The notes beneath the pieces are model-generated. The model was not told the DNA's origin. It ran no database searches and saw nothing but the letters and a program-made list of their open reading frames with translations. Positions 1-10,760 of a stretch of DNA of 64,000 nucleotides are shown here, one piece after another (position 1 is the stretch's first letter; every line of letters starts with the position of its first letter). The translations under genes and the position numbers were made by a program. The DNA is from Selaginella moellendorffii. Its lineage: Eukaryota > Streptophyta > Lycopodiopsida > Selaginellales > Selaginellaceae. The stretch is from contig NW_003314303.1 in assembly GCF_000143415.4 (NCBI RefSeq), positions 841,285-905,284 of the forward strand. Reading direction: 5' to 3'.

Positions 1-1703
1 CGCAGATTTAATGTTTCGATGCAGATATGTTCACGGAGATGTGAAACCGGAAAATTTTCTCCTTGGTAGACCGGGTTCTCCAGATGAAAAGAAACTCTAC
101 CTCGTGGATCTTGGCCTAGGTAAAATTTGTCACGTGAGATAGTTGTTTCTTATGTCTAATATGGTCATGATTCAGCTACAAAATGGCTTGACGGTACTAC
201 GGGGTCTCACGTAGACTATGATCAGAGGCCTGATGTTTTCAGGTATCACTCTTGTGTATCTGTGGATCGGGCTAAGTTTTAGTTGTGTTTCAGGGGAACT
301 GTTCGGTACGCAAGTGTCCATGCGCACCTGGGTAGAACCGGTAGTAGAAGGGACGATCTGGAATCTCTTGCCTACACGCTGATATTCTTACTACGGGGTC
401 GTCTTCCTTGGCAAGGTTACCAGGTTAGAGGCTTTGGTTTTAAAATTATTGCCTGCAGCTAAGGCTGCTTGTTGTGCAGGGTGATAACAAAGGCTTCTTG
501 GTCTGCAAGAAGAAGATGGCAACATCACCGGAGTCATTATGCTGTTTCTGTCCGGCTCCCTTCAAGGAATTTCTTGAAGCCGTTGTCAGTATGAAGTTCA
601 ACGAGGAGCCGAACTATGCAAAGCTGATTTTGCTTTTTGACAGCATATTGGGCCTGCCTGCCCAACGGCCGATCAACACCGAATGTGCAACGAAGGTAAG
701 ATAAGCAGACAACGAGACAGCTGATGAGTTTGACATTATCTTTTACATTGTAGGTCGGTCATAAACGCGGAAGGCTGGCGGACTTTTCTGACGACGACGA
801 TCGTGCCAAGAAGAAAGTTCGTCTGGGCATGCCAGCAATGCAGTGGATATCAGTCTACAATGCGCACAAGCCGATGAAGCAAAGATACCACTATAACGTA
901 GCCGACACACGCCTGGCACAGCATGTTGAAAAAGGCAACCAAGACGGGTTGTTCATCAGCAGCGTTGCCTCTTCGACGAACCTCTGGGCGCTGATAATGG
1001 ACGCCGGAACTGGATTCGGTTCGCAAGTCTACGAGCTATCGCAAGTGTTTTTCCACAAGGTACTACTTTTGACGAAACAATTTTTCGAGGCTTCTCACAT
1101 TTCTCTGCTGCCTGTCAAAGGAATGGATCATGGAGCAGTGGGAGAAGAACTACTACATCAGCGCAATCGCCGGTGCCAACAACGGTAGCTCGCTGGTGGT
1201 GATGTCCAAGGGAACGTCCTACACGCAGCAATCTTACAAGGTCAGCGACGCGTTTCCCTTCAAGTGGATCAACAAGAAGTGGAAGGAGGGATTCTACGTG
1301 ACGTCCATGGCAACGGCAGGCAACCGCTGGGGCGTGGTGATGTCGAGAAACGCGGGGTTCACAGAGCAAGTGGTGGAGCTCGACTTTCTCTACCCGAGCG
1401 AAGGCATCCACTGGAGATGGGACCACGGGTTTCGTATAACATCCGCGGCCGCGACATGGGACCAGGCCGCATTCGTGTTGAGCGTTCCAAGGAAGAAACC
1501 ATCGGATGAGACGCAAGAAACGCTGCGAACGTCGGCTTTCCCGAGCAGCCACGTAAAGGTTGGTGTGGTGTGGTGTGATTTTTTTTTTTTTTTGCTCAAA
1601 GCTTTGGTTTTGATCGTTTTGCGTGGTGATATTGTTTGCGCAGGATAAGTGGGCTAAGAATCTCTATATAGCAGCTGTTTGTTACGGACGAACAGTGTCA
1701 TGA
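1..1703 (+). CDS. MUT9-like (casein kinase 1-related) protein kinase, 5' partial
   Basis: Seven coding exons can be read: 1-119, 176-242, 294-423, 480-695, 754-1059, 1121-1558 and 1644-1703, with GT-AG introns. The sequence begins inside the kinase domain, at the catalytic loop [12 protein letters not shown] followed by the DLG magnesium-binding motif, then [15 protein letters not shown] and [10 protein letters not shown], which are characteristic of the CK1 superfamily. The long C-terminal half (acidic patch SDDDD, then repeated W-rich segments such as [14 protein letters not shown] and [12 protein letters not shown]) is specific to plant and algal MUT9-like kinases. In Arabidopsis these are nuclear Ser/Thr kinases acting on histone H3 Thr3 and on photoreceptor and clock signalling partners. 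That role is family knowledge; only the domain identity is seen here. The N-lobe lies upstream of the window. The gene ends convergently about 115 bp from the next gene's stop. Confidence 0.9.
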
Positions 1704-1818
1704 GCCATGTAATATCAAGGAGACAAAAACAAATAATTTGGGTTTATGGCTGGTTCATGAGGCCCTTGGAGAAGGACTGAAATGTTCTTTCTCTTAAGTC
1801 TTTTAACTTTGGAAGAAA

Positions 1819-3614
1819 TCACTGGACGCGAGTTTTGCGAGGTTTTATCACCGTGCCGATGGCTGTCAAAGCGATTGGAAGAAGCGTTCCAGCGAAATAG
1901 ACGCTTTTGTACGCAGTGAATGTGTCCCTCGCGTCTAAAACCTGTTTAAAAACGAAGAAAAGGACTTTGCTAAGAAATCGAAGGCTTGATGAACAAACGT
2001 ACCAGGAATCCAATGCAGGCATAGTTGAGAACCAGCAACGTGTAAGCGAAGTTTAGAAACCACGCTAGAGGCCGGAGGAAAGAGAGGTGGTCGGGTATGG
2101 CCTTTTGCCATCTATATAGCGCTGCAGAGAAAGGTTTTTAAGATTCTCATGACGAGAACACGAGAAAGAATGGATTACCTCTCGAGCCAGAGATGAGAAC
2201 AGCGGTATGGACGAAGAACATGATATACCCGGCATAGAGACCCTGGAGGAAAGCAAAAAGGATGAAACAAAGAATCGATGGATGAAATCACTCTACTTAC
2301 ATGCCACACAGCGCTGACAACTTGAGTTGCTAGCAGCTGCTGAAAGCCAGCCTTCTTCCCCGGTGGTACCAGCCTCTCGTAAACATCTAGCAGAGCTCAC
2401 AGATTAGAACAAGCGCGAGCCAAGCGAGGGGAAAGGAAACCAAGTGTACAATGTCTTAACCAGGTGCTGATGTGAATGTTCCACTTGGACGGGACCTCGG
2501 CGGCGCTGCCTGCGAGCTCCACTCCCGGGATATCTACGTTGAGAGCTTGATCCCACCGCGGCCTGGGGGGCTGGGAGCTGGACCAGCCGCTAAACCCCAG
2601 GCCGGAGATGATGAGCGAGGCCTCCGAGATGGACCATATGAAGTAGTACTTCCATCTCGCGGAGAAGCCACACAGCCACATGTAGAACCAGCGCGCCCAG
2701 AATTTCCACTGCATGAACTCCGGCTCGAGGATTCGCGTGAAGCGGACGCGAGGGATGAGCAGCATGTACATGCCCATGCAAAAGAGGGCCTTGAGTAGAA
2801 CTCGGAGAGTGTCGCGGTATGGCGATGGAGCGTTTCCTTCGGAAAACTTCCATAGCTGGAAAGAAGAAATGGTTAGAGGGAGAACTTAAGAGGAAGGAAA
2901 GCTCTCACTCACCCCTTGTTCTTCGCTCCAGTCGATGTAGTCTTTCATCTCGTAGACCGGCCCAGCCAAGTGTGTTCCACAGCAAAAGCAGTAGCCGAGA
3001 TACTCGAGCACTGAGGGACGTCGCACGAGCCGGTTGCGCTTTTGCGTTCTTCGCAGCTTCTCCTCCTCGAGAAGCCCATCCTGGTAGCACATTGCGCAGG
3101 AGACGAGCTTGAGCGTGAGGACCATCAAAGCTCCTGGAGAATTCACAGCACAAAGAGAGGAGAAAAAAAATTCGATCGAGTGATATGCCAGTGATAGCAA
3201 AACTTGGCTTACCAGTCGAATCGATGCCTCCCTCCTTCCACGCATCGCCACTCATGTAGTAGACGTGGCTGCGCCAGGAAAGATGAGCTACACGAAATAC
3301 GAGGGAATTTCTTACCAGGAAATAAGGAATGCGAAATCCAGGACGAAGCTCACGATCCCACAGCTCGGGCGATGGATTACCATGCTAGCGTACGTGACGA
3401 CAAGGGGGAAAACGAAGAGCGCATTGGCGCCGGGGCCGAATGCCAGATGCGAGACGAGCATCCCTGTGATCGCCGAGTAGAGATGCCGCGCCGTAGGGTT
3501 GGGCATGAGGCGCCATAGCCAGCCGATTGGAATCGTGGAGAAGAAGAAGACGAGAAATCTGAGCACCGGCACCGAGATTCCGAGCGCCACAGCGACATCG
3601 CTCATGCCCGCCAT
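1819..3614 (-). CDS. MBOAT lysophospholipid acyltransferase (LPLAT/LPCAT type)
   Basis: Spliced minus-strand gene. The N-terminal exon (3614 to about 3312) encodes a hydrophobic segment. The following exons contain YMSGDAWKEGGIDSTG, GYCFCCGTHLAGPVYEMKDY and, in the exon near 2300-2400, VVSAVWH, which continues after an intron as GLYAGY. That WHG contains the catalytic His of membrane-bound O-acyltransferases. The last exon (down to 1819) ends in a membrane segment and a basic tail. The arrangement matches Arabidopsis LPLAT1/2, ER enzymes that re-acylate lysophosphatidylcholine and related lysolipids in the Lands cycle and so feed phosphatidylcholine editing and triacylglycerol synthesis. Many membrane segments are predicted by eye. 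The start is the ATG at 3612-3614, giving MAGMSDVAVALG. No frame break was seen. The substrate preference is inferred from family only. Confidence 0.92.
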
Positions 3615-3894
3615 AGCCAGCCCCGCCGCGCGGCTATTCCATTTGAGCTAAACCCTACTCCAGGAATCAAAGCGTCCACCTAGGCGCTGACGTGTTCACA
3701 TAATCAGCTAAATGCTGGCGCGTCAAAAGAAGATTGGCCAACGTGGCACTGACGTGTCCAGAGCTTATTTTCTCTTTGCAAAGGTTTCATTTTATCTTCG
3801 TCTTTATCTCGCTTCTCTCGGCTCGCGATCTCTGGAAACTATCGAGCGATGGGTTCCAGAGATTCTTCTTGATGGATCGATCATCCCTTTTGCT

Positions 3895-4806
3895 TCACTT
3901 CGCTATTTCTTTGCTTCCCAGCGGCGCGTAGTCCCAGTTGAGAGACCGGATCTCTGCATCGATCTTTTCTTTGATGTCTGGGTGCTCGGCCAGTACCTCG
4001 TCGACTGTGATCGTCGGTAGCCTCTCCTGGAAAAGAGAAGAATGGATTGGAATCCTCGAAACGAAGAAGAAAAGAATGAAAACAAAGTACCTTGAACTTT
4101 CTGATCTTCTCCTCTTCTTCCTCCAGCTTTGCTCTCGCGGCAGCAAACTCTTCGTCAGCTTTGATAGCCTTCTGTTCCTGCGAGCGATCGAGCCATGAAC
4201 TTCTTAGAGAACTTGAGAAGTTGAGAACTTACAAGCTCGGCAAACATCTTGACGGCCTCCTCTCGATCTTCGTCCACATACTTTGGAACTTCTATGCCTG
4301 AAGAAGAAAGATCAAAAACAAGTGAGTAGCTTGAATGCCAAAGGAAAAGAAAAAAATCTACTTTTTTGTCTCTCAAACGAGAAAGAAATAAAGAAATAAA
4401 AATTTTCCTTACTCTCGTAAGTCTTCTGGTAAAGATCCACAACTTCAGCTGGCAAGACCTTCCTGTGAGCATCCCAATCGATTACATGCTTCTCCTGCCA
4501 AGAGAGAGAGAGAGCGCAAGAAAAGAAAGAAAATCTGTCAAAAGCTCTGGCAAAATCCAAATCCTCTCTTGCAATCCCTCAATCTACAATGTACAAGGAG
4601 CACACCTTGATAAACAATGCGTCCATGCGATGCGCCGTCTCCGTGATGTGATGCTTGAGCTTCAGAAGCTCAGTCTTCACATCTGGCGAGAAGCTCCAGT
4701 AATCGATCCAGTGGTCCATCTCCTTCCAGTCCAGGCCGCCCGCCGCCGATCTCCCCGCCAGCGCCCGCAGCGCCCGTGATGCCCTGAAGGCGCCCACAAG
4801 CGCCAT
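3895..4806 (-). CDS. ATPQ: Mitochondrial ATP synthase subunit d
   Basis: Minus-strand gene with at least five exons (first exon 4806-4608). Readable blocks in order are an N-terminal Ala/Arg-rich stretch, VIDWDAHRKVLP, a splice-spanning YESIEVPKYVDEDREE, an acidic and basic helical region ending EEEEEKIRKFKERLP, and TVDEVLAEHPDIKEKIDAEI. These match plant ATP synthase subunit d, a matrix-side component of the peripheral stalk of F1Fo-ATP synthase. The Ala/Arg-rich N terminus (about residues 1-25) is suitable for mitochondrial import. The ATG at 4806 is the first credible start; the in-frame triplet at 4824 is TTG. The start codon lies only 65 bp from that of the divergent SNU23-like gene, so the two probably share a promoter. 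Confidence 0.9.
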
Positions 4807-4871
4807 AGCCAGCAAGAAACCCAAAGAGAGAATTTTGTTTTTAGGGTTCTTGAGCTAGGTCATTGGCGGCA
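4807..4871. promoter_or_regulatory. 65-bp divergent start-to-start interval
   Basis: Only 65 bp separate the ATG of ATP synthase subunit d (minus) from the ATG of the SNU23-like gene (plus). Unless 5' UTR introns or overlapping transcripts exist, the core promoters of both genes must lie here or inside the opposite gene. No TATA box is obvious. The promoter role is inferred from geometry only. Confidence 0.4.
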
Positions 4872-5976
4872 ATGGCGTCGGTAAGTGATCCAGCCGCGAT
4901 GATTCTACTCTCGATCGATCACGCCTTTTGCTTGCAGGCTAGCGGTGTCGACAATACGGCTCGGCGCAAATGGGATCGCCAGGAATTTCTTGAGCGCGCT
5001 CGCAAGCGCGTAAGTTTCATAGAGAGCTCCTCTTTCTCTTAATACTGGGTGTTTTAAGGATGGTTTTCGCAGGAGGTGGATCAGCAGGCTCGCCGAAACA
5101 GCTGTGAGTAAATTTTTTGGTCGACCGATCGTTCTAAACTTTCTTTCTCCAGCGAGAGATGATTCACCTCCTGGTGAGAAGAAGCCTTTGAAGCACAGGG
5201 ATTTTGAAGTGGACCTTACTGCTCGTCTGGGAAAAACTCAAGTAAGCCAAAGCATTTTTTCTCACCCTGTCACCTTTCCACTCTTTTTCGTTTTTTCCCA
5301 GGTGATTACACAAGTCGCTCCCTTGGATCAACAGGTAGATGTTTGCAAATTCTTAGTGATTTTCATGGGACTCACTGGGTGGCAGGCAGGCTACTTTTGC
5401 AGTGTTTGCAACTGCATTGTCAAGGACTCCGCAAACTACTTGGATCACATAAACGGGAAGAAACGTAAGCTAGTCTTCAAAGTCTCGGTTTTGCGTGACG
5501 ATAGCTTACGTTGTTCTCTGAAGATCAAAAGGCTCTGGGAATGTCTATGCGTGTTGAGCGGTCCACTTTAGAACAGGTGAGTAGAGGATTCATTCAGAGA
5601 TCTTTTCGTGCAAACCCCCAACGCTATCACCAGGTCCAAACTCGCTTCGAAACTGTCAAGAGGAAAAAAGCCGAGGGAGGACTGACGGACGAAGGCACGT
5701 ATGAAATGTCTATCCGTTGTTAACATTCAAGGCTTTTTTCTTTGTGCCAGAGTTCGAGATGCGAATGCTAAAACAGCAACGGGAAGAAGAGGAGCGCAAG
5801 AGGCAACGAAAAGAAAGGAAAAAAGAGAAGAAGGTTTGAGTCCAAGTGCTTTGTTTTTCTGCTCCACTTAGCTTTGCTAGCAGAGGGAGAAAGCTTTGGA
5901 GGACGCAGGAGGAGAGATAGACGATCCTGAGGTTGCTCAAGCAATGGGCTTCGGTGGCTTTGGCATGAAGAAGTAA
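4872..5976 (+). CDS. SNU23/ZMAT2-like U4/U6.U5 tri-snRNP zinc-finger protein
   Basis: The coding region begins with a 9-nt exon (ATG GCG TCG, 4872-4880). Further exons start at 4938, 5073 and 5153 and continue to the TAA at 5974-5976. The protein reads through KWDRQEFLERARKREVDQQ, KPLKHRDFEVDLTARLGK, a U1-type C2H2 zinc finger ([24 protein letters not shown]), MSMRVERSTLEQV, a Lys/Glu/Arg-rich helix, and MGFGGFGMKK at the C terminus. This is the layout of SNU23 (ZMAT2 in animals), a tri-snRNP B-complex protein that acts at the 5' splice site during spliceosome activation. The gene is divergent from ATP synthase subunit d. The intron just after the third codon is well supported because GTAAGTG follows TCG directly and the frame resumes at ASGVDNTARRKW. 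Confidence 0.9.
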
Positions 5977-8900
5977 ATGGAAACACCGACGTTGAATGGC
6001 AATCCTGACAGTAGTTGTATGCTTGCTGTTTCTCTTTTTTGATTTCTTGAACTTCACAGACATAGTTGGCAGATCAACTATAACACTTGAACAACATATT
6101 GATTGAGATAATCATGCAAAAAGGACTACTAAGCAGACTAGCAAGCTCGCTACCTCGTTGCCCAGACGCACTTGGATAAAGAAGAAGGGACTTTCTAAGA
6201 AGTCCTTTTGTTTTTACAAAAGACAAATTAGCAATAGAATTATTGCTCACTTTCCATTTGGTTAAATTAACATGAATGGAATATGTAAACATACTTCAAT
6301 TTTTAGCAAAACTTTATAGCTAACCAAATTTTGACTTCGCCATGAGCTTCAATGCCTAAAGAATATTGATTTTACTCTTATATTTCTTTAAAGAAGCAAT
6401 AATAATATGTATACATTATAAGGTTGAAAAGTTTAGACTTTACAAAGATTTAACTAGTGTTTGCAGTGGTTTAAATGGTTTAAATAACTTTTAAAGATTG
6501 AATATAGAAGTGTGGATATTAATTAGCCCACACCCCCACCCCCCCCCCCCCCCCCCCTCAAAAAGGAACGCACTATGCATTTGCATGGCAAGATTCTCTC
6601 TTAACTTTTGAAGTACTTCTTTTTGCTTGGGTCTTTCATTAGTTTTTTCCTTGTGTTTTCAAACTCCACAGTTCTTTTTCCATTTTCCTTTTTCATTTCT
6701 CTCTATAATCATATTTTTCATCATCTATCCTTTGTCTTTTATTTACTTACAAGATTTCACCATTTATTTCTACCTTGCAAACCATAGGTTCTTGCCACGT
6801 CAGAGCTTGGGCATCCTCCCATGGTCATTTGTTGGAGCATGGGTATGATTTTAGGGATATTCCTAGATATATTTTAAGATTAATCCATGTGTTTATATTG
6901 GATGATATAACATATTTTCCAATGAGAGGTAGTGTTTTTAATGTGGCGGTTGCATATAGATTCATTTTGCTATTTTTGCTTTCCTTTGTTTTGCTTCCAA
7001 TCAGTTGATCAAGTCTTTTTCTTCTGTTGTTTGTTTGAACTTTTTTGTTTATTTATTTATTTATTTTATTCTTGGTCCAGTGAGTGCAAGAGCCTTGTGT
7101 TTGCATTGCAAGAACATTATGAGCATGGTAAATTAGCTCACAGGTACAAATTTATCTAATGTCTCTTTATTTTCTTTGCGCTTGATCTCACAACATTTAT
7201 ACATGTGTTTTAGAGATGGAGTTTGCAAGGGGCAATTGCCAAGCTGGTGGTCATAAGCGCAAGCGCTTTGCAAGGCTTTTCAGTGACAACATGAGGATTA
7301 TGTAGATGCACCTTCATGAGACCTTGATGTTGGTACGTTTTGTGATTTCATATATCCATCCATAATCCAAGTTTTTTTTTCCTTTTGTTTAGACCGTGGG
7401 CATTGCAAGGTTTGGATGGCAAAAGCACAGAGTGAATATGCCATGTGGGGATAGTGGTACATTATAGTTTGTTTGCTCTTGGTTCTTTGCAAGATAGCCA
7501 ATGAGGCTACTATGGGGAGGACAAGAGAATTTCTTGGAGGACACAAGGAGTGGCAAGACTATTACATTAATTGAGCCTCCAAATAAATGACCAACACTCC
7601 ACATTCTTGGTACATGCATGTGTGGGCCTTTCCCACTGCTATTGGGGAGCAGCATCCACCAGCTACAGTGGCTGAGCCTTTGCAGCTGCTCATGGTGGTG
7701 CCATCCCAGGATGTGGAGGCAATTGCAAATGAGACAGCTGTTGTGGAACATCAGAAGCAGTTGATCCAGTTGATAGTGCAGCTCAGGTCAAGGATACTTC
7801 AGCACCATGTGAGCTTGTCAAGACCCTAGCACCGGGCAACCTTGTTGAGAGCTAGGACACGCCAATGGTGGTGGAACTAGCATGCATGGAATGGGTAGAT
7901 TGTCCTCCTAACAAAAAATCAAGTTTCATAGTTTTAAATGATCATATCTCAAATGATAATGGACAGTTGAGACCTGGGGCTGGTTTTTATTCTACATAGC
8001 CTCCAGCTTTGCTGAAGATGCCCAAGAAGAGTGTGTTCCATGCCCGCACACACATGGATATAAATATAGACTGTCCGAACATTTTCCCTTCAATGGCATT
8101 TGAATCGGAACCATATGACGTGGTTCCAAAAGTTTAGGGTGTTAAGCTATAGATTATAAAAAACCATATGTGGAGCGAAATGTCATTGCATGTTCCAAAG
8201 ATGCAATCTTGCGTGGAATCCAAAAACATGAGCAATTATTTCGTCCACCTCATATACCTTTTCATCCATAGTTCCAAACCGATCATATTCAACCAAATAA
8301 TATTGAACTAAGAATAAAAAATGTTACAAACGATTGTGGTTATCATTGGGCATTTGGAAATAATTATCTTTATCCAAGTCCATGTTTAACATCTCCAAGA
8401 TCAAAAGACTAGAAAAAATCTTAAATGAACATCAAAACATTATTTTAACCATTATTAGTTTTGTATTCTAATGAATAAATATTTTATAAACAAACCTAAT
8501 TATAACGGGTTGCATAATTCTGCCTCTTGCTCACTTGAACTCGAGCAAGTTTTTGGTTTGGGAATGCATGGACTGTGAACAACTCCATGCTGCCTTCCTT
8601 TCCCAAGAGAAGCACAACCAACCTCTTTGGGAAATCTAGAATGGGATTTTGTAGAGACTGGCACTCAAGAACAAGAGGTCTAGCCTCTTCAACCTTGGTT
8701 TTTGAGGGCGTTCAACCAGGCATCCACTTGTGAGGAGCTCAGAGAGCCCTCAGCTTGATTATTTGAAATTGCGATAACGCTGACACACTCCCGTGGGATC
8801 GACATTGACTGCAAGCTCTGTAATTTGATCAACACAAGAATATAACCTCCTCTACGTACTTCAGATAGAGATGAGAGATCGCTACGCCAGCAAATGAGGT

Positions 8901-9164
8901 AAGACGTTTGCGACGCTCGTAGAAAAAGTCACGTTGTAAATTGATCGCAAACATTAGAACACGCCACAAGCGCGTCCAGCCTGCAAACAAACAGTAGAAG
9001 TTAGAGAGAGAAAAGGGAATACAAAAGTACGAAGCATATGCGGCATTTGCCGGCCCCATCTACATGAGTCAACTTCCAAAGAAAACCAAGAGTTTCTTGT
9101 TTTGCAAAAAACTATCGAGAGGAGGCGAGGGGACGCTTAGTTTTCGGTGCTGCGGCAGCGAGAT
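5977..9164. other. Long gene-poor stretch with unidentified degenerate repeats
   Basis: No convincing gene is seen here. 6000-6700 is AT-rich and holds a poly-C run. 6160-6250 resembles the 3' flank of the invertase gene (34900-34980), suggesting a dispersed repeat. 7200-7900 gives several broken frames of ordinary-looking protein sequence on the plus strand, probably an old unidentified mobile-element relic. On the minus strand 8829-9000 reads GWTRLWRVLMFAINLQRDFF after a possible splice acceptor. It could be an exon fragment, but the family was not recognised. The last roughly 100 bp should hold the P450 promoter. Confidence 0.6.
6539..6557. repeat. Homopolymer run of 19 C
   Basis: An uninterrupted run of 19 C, preceded by a shorter CACCCCCA run. 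The complementary strand is a pure G tract that could form a quadruplex. The exact length may be affected by sequencing slippage. Confidence 0.95.
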
Positions 9165-10676
9165 ATGGAGCAAGGTACTTTAGCTGCTGCTTTGCTGATT
9201 TCCTGTGTTGGTTTCTTCGTCTGGTTCTATCTGAAAAATCGACATGAGAATGGTGAGACTGTTCCCAGAATGTACCCACTTCTGGGAACAATGCCTGAGT
9301 TGCTTAAAAACAAGGACAGGATTCTCGAATGGACTACTGAGTACCTTGCCAAGTCTCCCGGACACACCATCACGTTGAAGCGATGGGGGGCGAAGCCTTT
9401 CAAGCTCACGTCCAACGCTCAGAACGTAGAGTACATCCTCAAGACCAATTTCGACAACTATCCAAAGGGAGAGTATGTGTGCGACACGCTGAGAGATCTT
9501 CTTGGAGATGGCATCTTCAACGCTGACGCTGGCCTGTGGAAGCTGCAGAGAAAACTTGCGAGTTACGAGTTTACTACCAGGTCTCTACACGACTACCTCA
9601 TGGATTCTGTGGCCGAGAAGATTGAAAAGAGGCTGCTTCCAACGATTGCAAGCATTTGTGGCCGACGAGTCGACTTGCAAGACGTGTTCATGCGGTTCGC
9701 CTTTGACAGCATTTGCAAGCTCGCATTCGGAGTCGATCCTATGTCCTTGGATCCGTCGTTTCCCACGATTGCGTTTGCTCGAGCATTCGACGAGTCCACG
9801 AGGCTGAGTACTGAAAGGTTTTACCAGGTCCATCCCTTGCTCTGGAAGATCAAGAGGTACTTCAACCTTGGTTCCGAGAAGCACCTGAAAGAATATCTGG
9901 CAATCGTCAATGAGTTTGCTGCTATGGTGATAAAAAACAGGAGAAAAAAAACAGGAGCTCGAGAGAACCAGGACTTACTTTCTCGGTTCATGGCTCTCGA
10001 AATGGAGGACACGGCAAGTTCGTACTCCGACAAATTCCTACGAGATATTATCATCAGCTTTGTTCTGGCAGGCAAGGACACAACTTCTGTGACATTGTCG
10101 TGGTTCTTCTGGCTCCTGTCAAAGCATCCCAAAGTAGAGAACAAAATCATTCAGGAGATAGTCGACGTTGCTGAAAGAAATCACGAACCTGGTCGAAGGA
10201 TGAAACACTTCGCCTACAGCGAGCTCCGAGAGATGAACTATCTCCAGGCAGCGTTATCGGAATCCTTAAGGCTCTATCCAGCAGTTCCGTTCGACAGCAA
10301 AGGTGCCAAAGGCCCCGACGTACTACCAGATGGGAGCAGGATAGAGAAAGGAACGAGGGTCACGTACCAGATCTATGCAATGGGACGAATGGAGAGCCTA
10401 TGGGGGAAGGATTGTCTAGAGTTCAAGCCGGAAAGGTGGCTAAGCAGCACTGGAAGTTTTGTGAACGAGAGTCCATATAAGTTCACAGCGTTTCAGGCAG
10501 GGCCAAGAATATGTATCGGAAAGGAAATGGCTATGCTGCAAATGAAGTCTCTGGTAGCTGCTCTGTTGCCAAAGTTCAAGTTCGAGATGGCATCCGACAC
10601 AGAGCCCCGGTACAGTATCAACATGACACTCGCCATCAAGAATGGATTGCCAGTGATTCCGAGAGCTCGAGAGTAA
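9165..10676 (+). CDS. Cytochrome P450, CYP86 clan (CYP94-like), intronless
   Basis: Single-exon ORF of 503 residues from the ATG at 9165; an in-frame GTG at 9147 lies upstream. The N terminus carries a hydrophobic anchor (about residues 5-25) followed by a Pro-containing hinge, as in ER P450s. Motifs in order are DGIFNADAGLWKLQRK, the I-helix AGKDTT (about residue 302), the ExxR helix as ESLRLYP (about residue 366), PERW, and the heme loop AGPRICIGKEMA with the axial Cys near residue 450. FAFDSICKLAFGVDP and the heme-loop context point to the CYP86 clan, closest by eye to CYP94. Members are omega-hydroxylases of fatty acids or of jasmonoyl-isoleucine. The exact subfamily and substrate cannot be fixed from sequence reading. 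Lack of introns is usual for this clan. The protein appears intact. Confidence 0.93.
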   Translation: MEQGTLAAALLISCVGFFVWFYLKNRHENGETVPRMYPLLGTMPELLKNKDRILEWTTEYLAKSPGHTITLKRWGAKPFKLTSNAQNVEYILKTNFDNYPKGEYVCDTLRDLLGDGIFNADAGLWKLQRKLASYEFTTRSLHDYLMDSVAEKIEKRLLPTIASICGRRVDLQDVFMRFAFDSICKLAFGVDPMSLDPSFPTIAFARAFDESTRLSTERFYQVHPLLWKIKRYFNLGSEKHLKEYLAIVNEFAAMVIKNRRKKTGARENQDLLSRFMALEMEDTASSYSDKFLRDIIISFVLAGKDTTSVTLSWFFWLLSKHPKVENKIIQEIVDVAERNHEPGRRMKHFAYSELREMNYLQAALSESLRLYPAVPFDSKGAKGPDVLPDGSRIEKGTRVTYQIYAMGRMESLWGKDCLEFKPERWLSSTGSFVNESPYKFTAFQAGPRICIGKEMAMLQMKSLVAALLPKFKFEMASDTEPRYSINMTLAIKNGLPVIPRARE

Positions 10677-10760
10677 GGTAAAAAAAGAAAAAAGAAAAAA
10701 AAAGCAATGTCAGGATGGAAATGTAACAGTTGCTTACATTTGTTGACGAATAAAGGTGTT

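Noticed and set aside
1115-1552. 145-residue minus-strand ORF opposite the kinase exon
   Set aside because: It is a shadow of the MUT9-like kinase coding exon on the other strand.
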